Numbered from the stretch's first letter, positions 1-8,500 are shown. The stretch: DNA of 64,000 nucleotides from Bacteroidota bacterium (GCA_023388315.1 JAEWGM010000001.1:60457-124456), one strand, 5' to 3'. Notes: generated by a model not told the origin, from the letters alone. A program made the numbers and translations.

Positions 1-2
1 CG

Positions 3-356
3 CTCACACAACCCGAAAGTTTCATTTGGGTAAACGTAGCCGTTGCCATTGAGCAATTCGGTTACGGGTTCGGGTTCACCGCCTATATGCTCTATCTGAT
101 TTACTTTTCGCAAGGCGAGCACAAAACCGCGCACTACTCCATCTGCACCGGGTTTATGGCACTCGGAATGATGTTGCCCGGAATGGCTGCCGGATGGATT
201 CAGGAGCAAATCGGATATCAAAACTTTTTTATTTTTGTGATGATTTGCACCATTCCCACGCTGTTGCTTATTCCGTTTTTGAAAGTGGATAAGGATTTCG
301 GAAAGTCAAAAAAGACAGAAGATACATTGGAAATAGAACAAACAGAAAATCAATAA
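3..356 (+). CDS. MFS transporter, AmpG-like, C-terminal part (5' end outside window)
   Basis: The reading frame is open from the window edge, so the true start lies upstream; about 117 codons are visible. The visible part has hydrophobic segments typical of the last transmembrane helices of a major facilitator protein, with a short charged tail ending in lysine- and glutamate-rich residues. The first ATG inside the frame (position 87) is internal, because the upstream codons also read as membrane protein. It ends 3 bp before the NamZ gene, with which it must share a transcript. In Bacteroidota an AmpG-like muropeptide permease commonly accompanies these genes, so import of peptidoglycan fragments across the inner membrane is the likely role. 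The substrate is inferred from context only. Confidence 0.7.
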   Translation, partial: LTQPESFIWVNVAVAIEQFGYGFGFTAYMLYLIYFSQGEHKTAHYSICTGFMALGMMLPGMAAGWIQEQIGYQNFFIFVMICTIPTLLLIPFLKVDKDFGKSKKTEDTLEIEQTENQ

Positions 357-359
357 AAT

Positions 360-1595
360 ATGAAAAAAAATATTGCATTAATTATTTTATTCGGCTGGAT
401 GGCGGTCTCATCCTCCTTCGCGCAAAAAATACGCGTAAAAACCGGCATTGAGGTGCTAAAAGAAACCAATTTCAAAGCCTTGCAAGGCAAACGGGTTGGC
501 TTAATTACAAACCCTACCGGCGTGGACAACAATTTAAAATCCACCATTGATATTTTGCACGAAGCCCCAAACGTGCAACTCGTGGCGCTCTACGGCCCCG
601 AACACGGCGTTCGTGGCGATGTGCACGCGGGAGACAAAATCGAAGATTTTAAAGACCCGAACACCGGAGTTCCGGTTTTTTCGTTGTACGGTGCCACTCG
701 AAAACCCACCAAAGAAATGCTTTCAGACATTGATGTATTGGTTTACGATATCCAAGATATTGGCTGCAGGTCATACACTTACATATCCACTATGTATTTA
801 GCGATGCAAGCTGCGGCAGAAAACAACATCCAATTTGTGGTACTCGACCGCCCTAACCCGTTGGGCGGAGAAAAAGTGGAAGGAAATCTCGTGGAAGAAG
901 GGTTCTTTTCGTTTGTGAGTCAATTGAAAATTCCTTACGTGTACGGATTAACGTGTGGTGAACTTGCTCATATGATCAACGCCGAGATGATGGAAAAACC
1001 GTGCGCACTGACCGTGGTGAAAATGAAGAAATGGCGCAGAAAAATGAATTTTGAAGATACCGGCTTGCCGTGGGTTCCCACTTCTCCACATATTCCATTC
1101 GCGCACTCGGCGTACTTTTATCCCGTTTCGGGAATTTTAGGCGAGTTGGGTTATATGTCCATCGGCGTGGGGTACACACTGCCGTTTGAAATGTTTGCCG
1201 CGGAATGGATTAAAGCAGAAGAATTTGCCAGTGCGTTGAACGCGAAAAGGCTTCCGGGAATTACGTTTCGTCCCATTCATTTAAAGCCGTACTATTCGGT
1301 TGGACAAGGCAAAAACTACCAAGGCGTGCAAATTCATTTAACCGATTTTGCCAAAGCCCGCTTGTCCGATATCCAATTTCATGTGATGGAAATTGCCGCG
1401 CAACTTTATCCTGAACACAAAGTTTTTGACCATGCACCCGAAAATCGTTTCGATATGTTCGATAAAGTGAGCGGAAGTGACTATATTCGCAAGGAATTTT
1501 CAAAGAATCACCGTTTCGCCGATATTCAATCGTATTGGACAAAGGACGAGGAAGCGTTTAAAAAAGCATCAAAGAAATATTATCTTTATAGATGA
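360..1595 (+). CDS. namZ: Exo-beta-N-acetylmuramidase NamZ (DUF1343, GH171)
   Basis: The 411-residue protein has an N-terminal signal peptide (about residues 1-21, ending in SSSFAQ), so it acts in the periplasm or outside. The rest matches the DUF1343/NamZ family, with the conserved block YGPEHGVRGDVHAGD near residues 78-92 and a later DRPNPLGG block. Characterised NamZ enzymes release terminal MurNAc from the non-reducing end of peptidoglycan glycan chains. Length is normal for the family. It lies between an AmpG-like permease and the murT-murK-murQ genes, which fits a peptidoglycan salvage locus. The family call is strong; enzymatic activity is inferred from characterised relatives. Confidence 0.88.
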   Translation: MKKNIALIILFGWMAVSSSFAQKIRVKTGIEVLKETNFKALQGKRVGLITNPTGVDNNLKSTIDILHEAPNVQLVALYGPEHGVRGDVHAGDKIEDFKDPNTGVPVFSLYGATRKPTKEMLSDIDVLVYDIQDIGCRSYTYISTMYLAMQAAAENNIQFVVLDRPNPLGGEKVEGNLVEEGFFSFVSQLKIPYVYGLTCGELAHMINAEMMEKPCALTVVKMKKWRRKMNFEDTGLPWVPTSPHIPFAHSAYFYPVSGILGELGYMSIGVGYTLPFEMFAAEWIKAEEFASALNAKRLPGITFRPIHLKPYYSVGQGKNYQGVQIHLTDFAKARLSDIQFHVMEIAAQLYPEHKVFDHAPENRFDMFDKVSGSDYIRKEFSKNHRFADIQSYWTKDEEAFKKASKKYYLYR

Positions 1596-1625
1596 AATTC
1601 CATTTTATTGATGGTGGCAGAATAT

Positions 1626-1941
1626 AACCCTAGAAGGGTTAAGAGATATTAGCATAGGGCAACGCCCTATGAAATGGATAAATTATTTAAAAAAAGCTCT
1701 GAAAGAGCGAAAGCATTAAATAAAAAAGGTTGAAATATGACACAATCATTAAACATACGTTCAACACAAAAAACAAACCACCACTAATTGAGGATAAGGT
1801 AAACCCCATTTGAAAATATAAGGTGGAGTATGACAAAGGTACGTTTAGGGCTATGGCTTTCGCCCTTTCAGGGCTTTGTTTAAACCATCTTTTACGCATA
1901 GGGCGCCGCCCTATGCTAATTACTTTCACACCTTTGGTGTG
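1626..1941. repeat. Inverted pair of triloop hairpin clusters between namZ and murT
   Basis: The 376-bp gap between namZ and murT holds six short perfect hairpins, all with 3-nt loops. Left cluster: AACCCT-AGA-AGGGTT (1626-1640), CATAGGGC-AAC-GCCCTATG (1653-1671), GCTCT-GAA-AGAGC (1696-1708). Right cluster: GCCCT-TTC-AGGGC (1862-1874), a 9-bp stem with GCC loop (1896-1916), CACACC-TTT-GGTGTG (1927-1941). Read in reverse complement, the right cluster has the same order as the left, and shares ATTAGCATAGGGC and CTGAAAGnGCGAAAGC, so the two are inverted copies about 150 bp apart. No coding potential is seen between them. It resembles palindromic intergenic elements of Bacteroidota; I cannot name a family. 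Confidence 0.75.
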
Positions 1942-1971
1942 ATTATTTGAAGGATTATTTATAGCTAAAAA

Positions 1972-3144
1972 ATGAATACTATCGCAACAAAACAACAATC
2001 CTCCCGCCTATTATCGTTAGATATTTTGCGGGGCATCACCATCGCCGGAATGATTTTGGTGAACAACCCCGGCTCTTGGAGTTCCATTTACACGCCCCTT
2101 GGCCACGCCCAGTGGCACGGACTTACACCCACCGATCTAGTGTTTCCGTTCTTTATGTTTATTATGGGCGTTTCCACATTTATGTCGTTGCGGAAATTCA
2201 ATTGCCGCCCCACCAAAGAGTGTGTGTGGAAAATTGTTCGTCGAACCGTGCTTATTTTCGTTATCGGCTTGGGCTTGGGATGGTTCGGTCAATTTGTACG
2301 CGGATTAGCCAATGGAGAAACGTTGGTGCAAGCGGCGACCCATTTCGATACGCTTCGCATATTGGGTGTGCTCCAACGCTTGGCATTGGCTTACGGCTTT
2401 GCCGCGCTCATCGCCGTCCTCGTGAAATACAAACACCTTGTATGGGTGATTGCCGCGTTGCTGGTAGGTTATTTTTTGATGCTTGTTTTTGGCAACGGGT
2501 TCGAAATGTCGGAGCAAAACATCATTGCCGTGATCGACAAAGCGCTGTGGGGCCCCAATCACATGTACAAAGACTGGACACCGGACGGGCAGCGTATCGC
2601 CCTCGACCCCGAAGGGTTATTGAGCACACTGCCATCCATCGCGCACGTTCTAATCGGGTTTATGTTCGGCAAACTCATAGTGGAAACCAAAAACAACCAC
2701 TCAAAAGTGGAAAAGCTACTCATTTGGGGGACGGTTTTGGCTTTCGCAGGATTGTTATTGCAATACGGCTGTCCCATCAATAAAAAGATCTGGAGCCCAA
2801 CGTATGTGTTGGTTACTTGCGGTTTTGCCGCGCAATTGCTGGGACTGCTTATTTGGATTATCGATATAAACAAAAAACAAAAGTGGAGCCGCTTTTTCCA
2901 CGCCTTTGGCGTAAATCCGCTGATTGTTTACATCTTCGCGGGCGTTTTGGCAAACCTTGTCGGAAGCATTCGCTTTCCATACCAAGGAGAACCCATAGCA
3001 ATTAAGACATTTATATATCAAGAATTGCTGCAGCCGTGGGCAGGGAATTATTTCGGTTCGCTGCTCTACGCGCTTATTTTTGTTACCATCTGCTGGCTTT
3101 TCGGGTATATTTTATATAAACGAAATATTTACATCAAACTCTAA
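1972..3144 (+). CDS. murT: MurNAc inner-membrane transporter MurT-like (DUF5009 / acyltransferase-3-like membrane protein)
   Basis: A 390-residue polytopic membrane protein with about ten hydrophobic segments. The N-terminal motif SLDILRGITIAGMILVNNPG and the following HAxWHGLTPTDLVFPFF block are typical of the DUF5009 / heparan-alpha-glucosaminide acetyltransferase-like family. The order DUF5009 gene, sugar kinase, murQ matches the three-gene cluster of Tannerella forsythia in which the first gene product, together with the kinase, was shown to take up MurNAc. I therefore assign MurNAc transport by context plus family. An acetyltransferase role is the alternative suggested by the wider family. 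The 23-bp gap to the kinase gene suggests one transcript. Confidence 0.72.
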   Translation: MNTIATKQQSSRLLSLDILRGITIAGMILVNNPGSWSSIYTPLGHAQWHGLTPTDLVFPFFMFIMGVSTFMSLRKFNCRPTKECVWKIVRRTVLIFVIGLGLGWFGQFVRGLANGETLVQAATHFDTLRILGVLQRLALAYGFAALIAVLVKYKHLVWVIAALLVGYFLMLVFGNGFEMSEQNIIAVIDKALWGPNHMYKDWTPDGQRIALDPEGLLSTLPSIAHVLIGFMFGKLIVETKNNHSKVEKLLIWGTVLAFAGLLLQYGCPINKKIWSPTYVLVTCGFAAQLLGLLIWIIDINKKQKWSRFFHAFGVNPLIVYIFAGVLANLVGSIRFPYQGEPIAIKTFIYQELLQPWAGNYFGSLLYALIFVTICWLFGYILYKRNIYIKL

Positions 3145-3167
3145 TAACACATACAAACGAGAATAAA

Positions 3168-4010
3168 ATGATATTAATTGCCGACAGTGGCGCCACCAAA
3201 ACCGACTGGTGCCTTACTAGAAATGGAGAAATTATTCAACGATTTGAAAGCAAAGGCATCAGCCCCATTTTTCAATCGCAAGAGGAAATTGCGGAAGAAC
3301 TAAAACTGCATGTATTCCCTGTGTTTAAAGAATCGGGCGTGCAAGCGGTTTATTTTTATGGCTCGGGTTGCATACCCGAAAAAATTAAATCGGTGAAAAA
3401 CGCTATCTCTCAATCGTTTCAAGTGAAAACCATCGAAGTGTACAGCGACCTTATTGCCGCTGCTCACAGCCTTTGCGGACACCATGCGGGCATCGCTTGC
3501 ATCTTGGGAACCGGAAGCAATTCGTGCGAATGGAACGGCAAAGAAGTGGTGAATCAAATTTCGCCGCTGGGATTTATTTTGGGCGATGAAGGAAGCGGCG
3601 CTAATTTGGGAAAACTGCTTGTGGGCGATGCACTTAAAAATCAATTAGGAGAAGAATTAAAACAAAAATTGCTGGAAAAACACCAACTCACACCGGCTAT
3701 TATTATCGACAGGGTGTATCGACAACCATTTCCCAGCCGGTTTTTGGCAAGCCTTGCCCCGTTTTTATTGGAACACATTCAGGAGCCGCAAATACGAAGA
3801 ATTGTATCAACTTCTTTTTCCGATTTTTTTGAACGAAACGTGATGCAGTACGATTATCAAAATAATAACGTTAACTTTGTAGGTTCAATCGCGTGGTATT
3901 TTGCGGATATTTTGCACGAAGTGGCGAAAGAAAAGAATATCGAAATCGGCAAAATAGAGAAATCACCGATGAAAGGATTGGTCAGTTTTCATACAGAGAA
4001 CAACCTGTAA
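3168..4010 (+). CDS. murK: BadF/BadG-type N-acetylmuramate/GlcNAc kinase, MurK-like
   Basis: The 280-residue cytoplasmic protein has the ASKHA ATPase signatures: DSGATKTDW near the N terminus (phosphate 1), CILGTGSNSCEW in the middle, and GDEGSG (adenosine/phosphate region). This is the BadF/BadG/BcrA/D family that includes N-acetylglucosamine kinases and the MurNAc kinase MurK. Placement directly before murQ implies that it phosphorylates MurNAc at position 6, giving the etherase substrate; GlcNAc may be a second substrate. It lies 23 bp after murT and 66 bp before murQ. The family is certain, the substrate inferred. Confidence 0.82.
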   Translation: MILIADSGATKTDWCLTRNGEIIQRFESKGISPIFQSQEEIAEELKLHVFPVFKESGVQAVYFYGSGCIPEKIKSVKNAISQSFQVKTIEVYSDLIAAAHSLCGHHAGIACILGTGSNSCEWNGKEVVNQISPLGFILGDEGSGANLGKLLVGDALKNQLGEELKQKLLEKHQLTPAIIIDRVYRQPFPSRFLASLAPFLLEHIQEPQIRRIVSTSFSDFFERNVMQYDYQNNNVNFVGSIAWYFADILHEVAKEKNIEIGKIEKSPMKGLVSFHTENNL

Positions 4011-4040
4011 GTTTTCTGAAATTCAATAAGAAAACGCTAC

Positions 4041-4075
4041 AAATCCCAAATCGTAAATCCCAAATCGTAAATCGA
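4041..4075. repeat. Degenerate AAATCGTAAATC word repeat before murQ
   Basis: Four near-copies of the word AAATC(C/G)(C/T)(A)AA lie in tandem immediately upstream of the murQ start codon. Similar words occur in other gaps of this window (18353-18387, 27326-27397, 45031-45130, 53050-53084). No inverted symmetry is seen. Its position means it must also serve as the ribosome-loading region of murQ. Confidence 0.6.
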
Positions 4076-4076
4076 A

Positions 4077-4901
4077 ATGACATTTATTAAAGTAACAGAA
4101 CAAGCATCTTTATACAACGATTTAGAAAAGAAATCGGCACTGGAACTTCTCACGGAAATAAACCAAGAAGACCAAAAGGTGGCGCTGGCCGTGGAAAAAA
4201 CCATTCCCGAAATCGAAAAATTAGTCACCGGAATTGTAGAAAGAATGAAACGCGGAGGCCGTCTTTTTTATATCGGCGCCGGCACGAGCGGGCGGCTGGG
4301 CGTGTTGGACGCGTCGGAAATTCCGCCAACTTACGGTATGCCCAACACCTACGTTATCGGGCTAATTGCCGGAGGCGATATAGCGCTGCGCAACCCGGTG
4401 GAAGACGCGGAAGACGATTTGTACAAGGCTTGGGAGGAATTGCTCACTTTCAACATTAACGAGAACGACACGCTGGTGGGCATCGCCGCATCGGGCACAA
4501 CACCGTATGTGATTGGCGCATTGCGTCGTGCGCGCGAAGCCGGCATACATACTGGCGCCATTAGTTGCAATCCAAACTCGCCCGTGGCAGATGAGGCGGA
4601 GATAAAAATTGAACCCATTGTTGGGCCGGAATATGTTACCGGAAGCACCAGAATGAAATCGGGGACGGCTCAAAAGCTGGTGCTCAATATGATAACCACC
4701 GCCACGATGATAAAACTCGGCCGTGTGAAAGGAAACCGAATGGTGAATATGCAACTCACCAATCAAAAATTGGTGGACAGAGGCACGCGAATGATTGTGG
4801 ACGAATTGGGCTTAAACTACGAGCAAGCCAAAAACCTGTTGCTGCTGCACGGCAATGTAAAAGCGGCCATTGAAGTTTATCGTCATAAGCAGCAACGTTA
4901 A
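4077..4901 (+). CDS. murQ: N-acetylmuramic acid 6-phosphate etherase
   Basis: The 274-residue protein carries the SIS fold with YIGAGTSGRLGVLDASE at about residues 65-81. Glu81 and Glu112 align with the catalytic glutamates of E. coli MurQ (83 and 114) at a constant offset of two. GSTRMKSGTAQKLVLNM is the family signature. MurQ cleaves the D-lactyl ether of MurNAc-6-phosphate to GlcNAc-6-phosphate and D-lactate in the cytoplasm. It is slightly shorter than E. coli MurQ (298) at the C terminus. It closes the salvage cluster that starts with the AmpG-like permease. Confidence 0.95.
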   Translation: MTFIKVTEQASLYNDLEKKSALELLTEINQEDQKVALAVEKTIPEIEKLVTGIVERMKRGGRLFYIGAGTSGRLGVLDASEIPPTYGMPNTYVIGLIAGGDIALRNPVEDAEDDLYKAWEELLTFNINENDTLVGIAASGTTPYVIGALRRAREAGIHTGAISCNPNSPVADEAEIKIEPIVGPEYVTGSTRMKSGTAQKLVLNMITTATMIKLGRVKGNRMVNMQLTNQKLVDRGTRMIVDELGLNYEQAKNLLLLHGNVKAAIEVYRHKQQR

Positions 4902-4930
4902 TTTTCCACCTTTCATTTTTCATTTCTCCT

Positions 4931-5272
4931 ATGGCCGTCATCATTAAAACCCACGATCCCAATTTGTTGCTCCACAAGATTTACGAAGGCATTGAAACCA
5001 AAAAAATCCCGAAATGGAACGTATTGGCCGACGGGCGTTTAACGCCCACACAATTGCTATGGAAAAACGAGGCGTTTTTGAAACCTCAAATTTGGGTGGA
5101 TGAAAACGAGTTGCGTTTCGGGTTGATAAAGCGGAAAGACCGCAAGCATATTTCGTCCAAACTATACACGTTTTTCCACGCAAAGTTTTCGGAAATGCTG
5201 CTGGCAAATTTCGATACTGATTTTCAGGAAATCACCATCACCGCGCTCGCCACCCCACCCGATCTTTTTTAA
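4931..5272 (+). CDS. Small hypothetical protein
   Basis: A 113-residue soluble protein with no signal peptide and no membrane segment. I do not recognise a domain. It is rich in lysine and aromatic residues, with a WVDENELRFGLIKRKDRKHI stretch in the middle, and codon use resembles its neighbours, which supports a real gene. It starts 29 bp after murQ in the same orientation and may ride on the same transcript, but nothing in it points to peptidoglycan metabolism. Confidence 0.6.
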   Translation: MAVIIKTHDPNLLLHKIYEGIETKKIPKWNVLADGRLTPTQLLWKNEAFLKPQIWVDENELRFGLIKRKDRKHISSKLYTFFHAKFSEMLLANFDTDFQEITITALATPPDLF

Positions 5273-5320
5273 ACGCACGGTTATATTAAACCATTCTTGC
5301 ATTGACGCACTCTAAGAACT

Positions 5321-5917
5321 ATGAATGCAAAAATTTTTAAGACAATCCTCTTTAGCGCGGTTCTTCTGATGTTTTATGGTTGCGAAACGGTATCTTTTTT
5401 CGGAAAAACCAACGCGAAAATAAAAAACGATGTCGTTTATCAAACCATCCAATGGGATGCGAATGCTTCATCTGCCGATGTGGAACGCGAGTTTCGGGCT
5501 TTTGTTCGCGAAACGTTAACCAAGCATCGCTATAAAAATTATGTTCAGCTATTTCAATCGAACTACTTTATGGAAGAAGGCGAACGCACCTATGTAATAA
5601 AAATCTTCAAAAACGAACAGGAAAAAAATCTCTATCAACGCTATTCCGACGACATTATTAGCCGGTCGATTGCTTTGGCGAGCAAAAGTTTTTCGAACCG
5701 TTGGAGCCAACTGCAGCAAGGAATGATTGTGGAAGACGTGTATAATTTACTTCCGGAACTGGCGGACTTTAACGCAAAGCAGATTTTCTATAACAACAGG
5801 TCGGAGCTGCAACTTTCAGACAAATGGCTCTCTTTCGATTTTACCGGCCGGTTGCTGAACTTCGGTACGGGAAATGTGCGCACCTCGGCGCCACGAAACG
5901 AAGAGTGGGTATTTTAA
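5321..5917 (+). CDS. Putative lipoprotein of unknown function
   Basis: The 198-residue protein starts with a short basic N terminus and a hydrophobic stretch ending in MFYGC (Cys21), a convincing lipobox, so it is probably anchored in the outer or inner membrane. The mature part is a mix of polar helices (a VEREFRAFVRETLTKHRYKN segment) and aromatic strands. I recognise no family. It stands between a small hypothetical gene and an esterase gene in the same orientation. Confidence 0.65.
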   Translation: MNAKIFKTILFSAVLLMFYGCETVSFFGKTNAKIKNDVVYQTIQWDANASSADVEREFRAFVRETLTKHRYKNYVQLFQSNYFMEEGERTYVIKIFKNEQEKNLYQRYSDDIISRSIALASKSFSNRWSQLQQGMIVEDVYNLLPELADFNAKQIFYNNRSELQLSDKWLSFDFTGRLLNFGTGNVRTSAPRNEEWVF

Positions 5918-5952
5918 AATAATCACATAATTTGCAAAAAACTTTCTTGAAT

Positions 5953-6765
5953 ATGCATAGAATCCTTTATATCTTCCTGTTTATCAGCGTATCGATTAGC
6001 GGTTTTTCGCAAGAAACTACGTATAAAACCATCCGAAACATTCCGTATTACGAGACTGCAAAACAAAACTCCGACGCCTACATCAAAGAGCGTTGCGTGC
6101 TGGATATTTACTACCCCGAAAACAAAACACAATTTGCCACCATTGTTTGGTTTCACGGCGGCGGATTAACAGGCGGTGAAAAGGAAATTCCCGAAGATTT
6201 AAAAAACAAGAACATCTGCATCATCGGCGTCAATTACCGCCTTTCGCCAAAAGTGCAAGCGCCCGCTTATATTGAAGACGCGGCCGCAGCCGTGGCGTGG
6301 GCTTTCAAAAACATCGAAAAATATGGCGGCGACCCGAGCAAAATTTTCGTCTCGGGGCATTCCGCCGGCGGCTACCTTACTTGCATGGTGGGATTGGATA
6401 AACAATACCTTGCCGCGCACGATATCGACGCCAATAAAATTGCCGGTTTAATTCCCCTGAGCGCGCAAACCATTACGCATTTTAACATCCGCGATCATCG
6501 AGGAATAAAAGACACCCAACCCATTGTGGATGAATACGCTCCGCTCTATCACGTGCGGGCCGATGCACCACCTTTGTTGCTGATTACCGGCGACCGCGAA
6601 TTGGAAATGCTTGGCCGATACGAAGAAAACGCTTATCTTGCCCGCATGATGAAAGTGGTGGGCCACAAAGAAACCCAATTACTGGAACTGGACGGCTACG
6701 ACCACGGAATGGTGTATCCCGCGTTGCCGCTGCTGTTGAAAGAAGTGGAAAAAAGAAGCAAATAA
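5953..6765 (+). CDS. Secreted alpha/beta hydrolase (esterase/lipase-like)
   Basis: About 270 residues with a signal peptide ending near SISGFSQ. The oxyanion motif HGGG (in WFHGGGLTGG), the nucleophile elbow GHSAGG, and an acidic residue (TGDRELEM) plus histidine (DGYDHGM) near the end make a complete esterase/lipase catalytic set of the hormone-sensitive-lipase/carboxylesterase type. A TTG at 5932 would add seven residues before the signal peptide; I prefer the ATG at 5953 because the signal peptide then begins normally. The following GNAT gene starts 1 bp after the stop. The substrate cannot be read from sequence. Confidence 0.82.
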   Translation: MHRILYIFLFISVSISGFSQETTYKTIRNIPYYETAKQNSDAYIKERCVLDIYYPENKTQFATIVWFHGGGLTGGEKEIPEDLKNKNICIIGVNYRLSPKVQAPAYIEDAAAAVAWAFKNIEKYGGDPSKIFVSGHSAGGYLTCMVGLDKQYLAAHDIDANKIAGLIPLSAQTITHFNIRDHRGIKDTQPIVDEYAPLYHVRADAPPLLLITGDRELEMLGRYEENAYLARMMKVVGHKETQLLELDGYDHGMVYPALPLLLKEVEKRSK

Positions 6766-6766
6766 A

Positions 6767-7201
6767 ATGACAATAGAACGACTCACAAAAATAGATGAAA
6801 GCGTTTACCAAGCTTTCAAAAAACTCATTCCCCAACTCACGGGCGATGAAAACCGGTTTCCCACCCTTGAAGAACTGCAAAGAGTTATACAATCGGAAGA
6901 CACACTGGTTTTTGTAGCCAAAGAAAACGATGAAATTTTGGGCACAACCACGTTGGCGCTCTATCGGCTTCCATCGGGCCTGAAAGCGTGGATTGAAGAT
7001 GTGATAGTAGATGAATCGGCCCGAGGGAAAGGCGTTTCCGTGGCGCTTATGAATCACGCATTGAACGCCGCCCGCGAAACTGGCGTTAAAAAAGTAGATT
7101 TAACTTCTCAACCTTTCCGCTTAGCGGCCAATAACTTATACCAAAAACTGGGTTTTGAATTGAGGAAAACGAATGTGTATCGGTTGACATTAGACAACTA
7201 G
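6767..7201 (+). CDS. GNAT family N-acetyltransferase
   Basis: The 144-residue protein has the acetyl-CoA-binding core: a beta strand AWIEDVIVDESA followed by the RGKGVSVALM pyrophosphate loop (R-x-x-G-x-G/A pattern) and the C-terminal NLYQKLGFELRKTNVY segment found in most GNAT proteins. The substrate is unknown. It is coupled to the esterase gene by a 1-bp gap and ends at a repeat-rich stretch and a shared terminator facing the convergent FabH-like gene. Confidence 0.88.
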   Translation: MTIERLTKIDESVYQAFKKLIPQLTGDENRFPTLEELQRVIQSEDTLVFVAKENDEILGTTTLALYRLPSGLKAWIEDVIVDESARGKGVSVALMNHALNAARETGVKKVDLTSQPFRLAANNLYQKLGFELRKTNVYRLTLDN

Positions 7202-7245
7202 ATATTAGACAGTTAGATATTAGACAATTAGACAATTGACGAAAC
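7188..7245. repeat. TTAGA(TA)TTAGACA word repeat after GNAT gene
   Basis: Five to six near-copies of a TTAGACAnT / TAGATATTAGACA word run from inside the last codons of the GNAT gene into the gap. Copies differ by one or two bases. The same word (TAATATCTAAAATCTAACA on the other strand) is found at 27326-27397 and 45031-45130. Confidence 0.65.
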
Positions 7246-7274
7246 AGTGTTGGTTTGCAACAATTTAATCAATA

Positions 7275-7309
7275 AAAAAGCCCGAAACTTAAACGTTTCA
7301 GGCTTTTTT
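7275..7309. terminator. Bidirectional rho-independent terminator
   Basis: A stem of AAAAAAGCC plus GAAAC on the left pairs with GTTTC plus GGCTTTTTT on the right, with one mismatch and a six-base loop. Both strands give a U-rich tail, so it can stop the GNAT transcript and the convergent FabH-like transcript. Confidence 0.85.
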
Positions 7310-7325
7310 GTTGTTCTGTTTTATG

Positions 7326-8408
7326 TTATGGAAATTTATACACAATGCTGTTGATATTCATTCCCGCGCCAACCGAAGCCAACACAATATTGTCTCCCGA
7401 CTGCAATTGATGGCTTTCCATATCGTCGCGCAAAATCATATCCAACAACGTGGGTACGGTAGCCACCGATGAGTTGCCTAACCAAGAAATAGTCATCGGC
7501 ATCACGTGTTCGGGAACATCTTTCAGTCCGTACAATTTATATAAGCGCGCCAAAATGGCATCGTCCATTTTTCCGTTGGCTTGGTGAATAAGTACTTTTT
7601 TAATGTCCGAAACGTGCATTCCCAATTTGTCTAATCCCGATTTTATTGCCTTTGGCACGTTCTCCAACGCGTATTGATACAACCGGCGGCCGTTCATTTT
7701 AAGATAATAATCTTTTTTTGCCGCCAATTCGGGGTTGTACGAATATCCCATATGCAGCATTTGCGCATAATCCACCGCGTCGGAACGCGTGTTGTGGCCG
7801 ACAATTCCCACGGGCGTTTCGCTTTCGCGCGCTTCCATAATGGCGGCGCCGGCACCATCGGCGTAAATCATGCTGTCGCGGTCGTGCGGATCGGAAATAC
7901 GCGATAACACGTCGGCACCCACCACCAATATTTTTTTGGCATCGCCCGAACGAATGTAATAGTCGGCTTGAATAACCGCTTGAATCCAACCGGGGCAACC
8001 AAAAAGAATATCGTATGCCACAGCAGCCGGATTGTGAATTTCCAGCTTTTGTTTCAACCTCGATGCCAACGACGGCACAATATCCATGCGGCTATTATCG
8101 GCGTGGGTTTCACCAAAATTGTGTGCCACAATAATATAATCCAGTTCTTCTTTGTCAATCCCCGCCGCTTCAATGGCGCGTTGCGATGCAATGAGCGCCA
8201 AATCGGTGGTGGTTTCGTGGTCTTCGGCATATCGCCTTTCGGCAATGGTGGTGATTTCCTGGAATTTACGGGTGATGTCTTCGTTAGGATTTAGAATTCT
8301 CTCACCGGATGATTCAAAAAACTCCGAGGAATGAAAAAATTCATTTTTTACTCGTTTCTTAGGTACATATCTACCCGTTCCGGTAAATATGCTGTATATT
8401 CTCTTCAT
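7326..8408 (-). CDS. 3-oxoacyl-ACP synthase III family protein (FabH-like)
   Basis: The 360-residue thiolase-fold protein has the KAS III catalytic triad: Cys138 in ILFGCPGWIQAV, His in VLIHQANGKM, and Asn in WLGNSSVATVP. FabH enzymes condense acyl-CoA with malonyl-ACP to start fatty acid synthesis. It is about 40 residues longer than housekeeping FabH, with an extended N-terminal part (residues 15-55), and stands apart from other fab genes, so it may make a specialised acyl starter rather than be the housekeeping enzyme. A TAACTTTG -7 box lies 32 bp upstream of the start. Confidence 0.88.
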   Translation of the reverse strand: MKRIYSIFTGTGRYVPKKRVKNEFFHSSEFFESSGERILNPNEDITRKFQEITTIAERRYAEDHETTTDLALIASQRAIEAAGIDKEELDYIIVAHNFGETHADNSRMDIVPSLASRLKQKLEIHNPAAVAYDILFGCPGWIQAVIQADYYIRSGDAKKILVVGADVLSRISDPHDRDSMIYADGAGAAIMEARESETPVGIVGHNTRSDAVDYAQMLHMGYSYNPELAAKKDYYLKMNGRRLYQYALENVPKAIKSGLDKLGMHVSDIKKVLIHQANGKMDDAILARLYKLYGLKDVPEHVMPMTISWLGNSSVATVPTLLDMILRDDMESHQLQSGDNIVLASVGAGMNINSIVYKFP

Positions 8409-8439
8409 TTGGTTGTTACATTAAAATAAAACTCGGGTA

Positions 8440-8447
8440 CAAAGTTA
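8440..8447 (-). promoter_or_regulatory. -7 box of FabH-like gene promoter
   Basis: TAACTTTG on the minus strand fits the Bacteroidota -7 consensus TAnnTTTG, 32 bp before the start codon. A clear -33 TTTG at the usual 19-21 bp spacing is not seen. Confidence 0.45.
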
Positions 8448-8500
8448 CGAATAATTACCAAAATGGGATATAAAAATGTTTGTTTGTTGCGCCCCGAGAA

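Noticed and set aside
2076..2783. 235-codon ORF in another frame of murT
   Set aside because: The sequence is Arg/His-rich without hydrophobic pattern, while the murT frame codes for a clear membrane protein.
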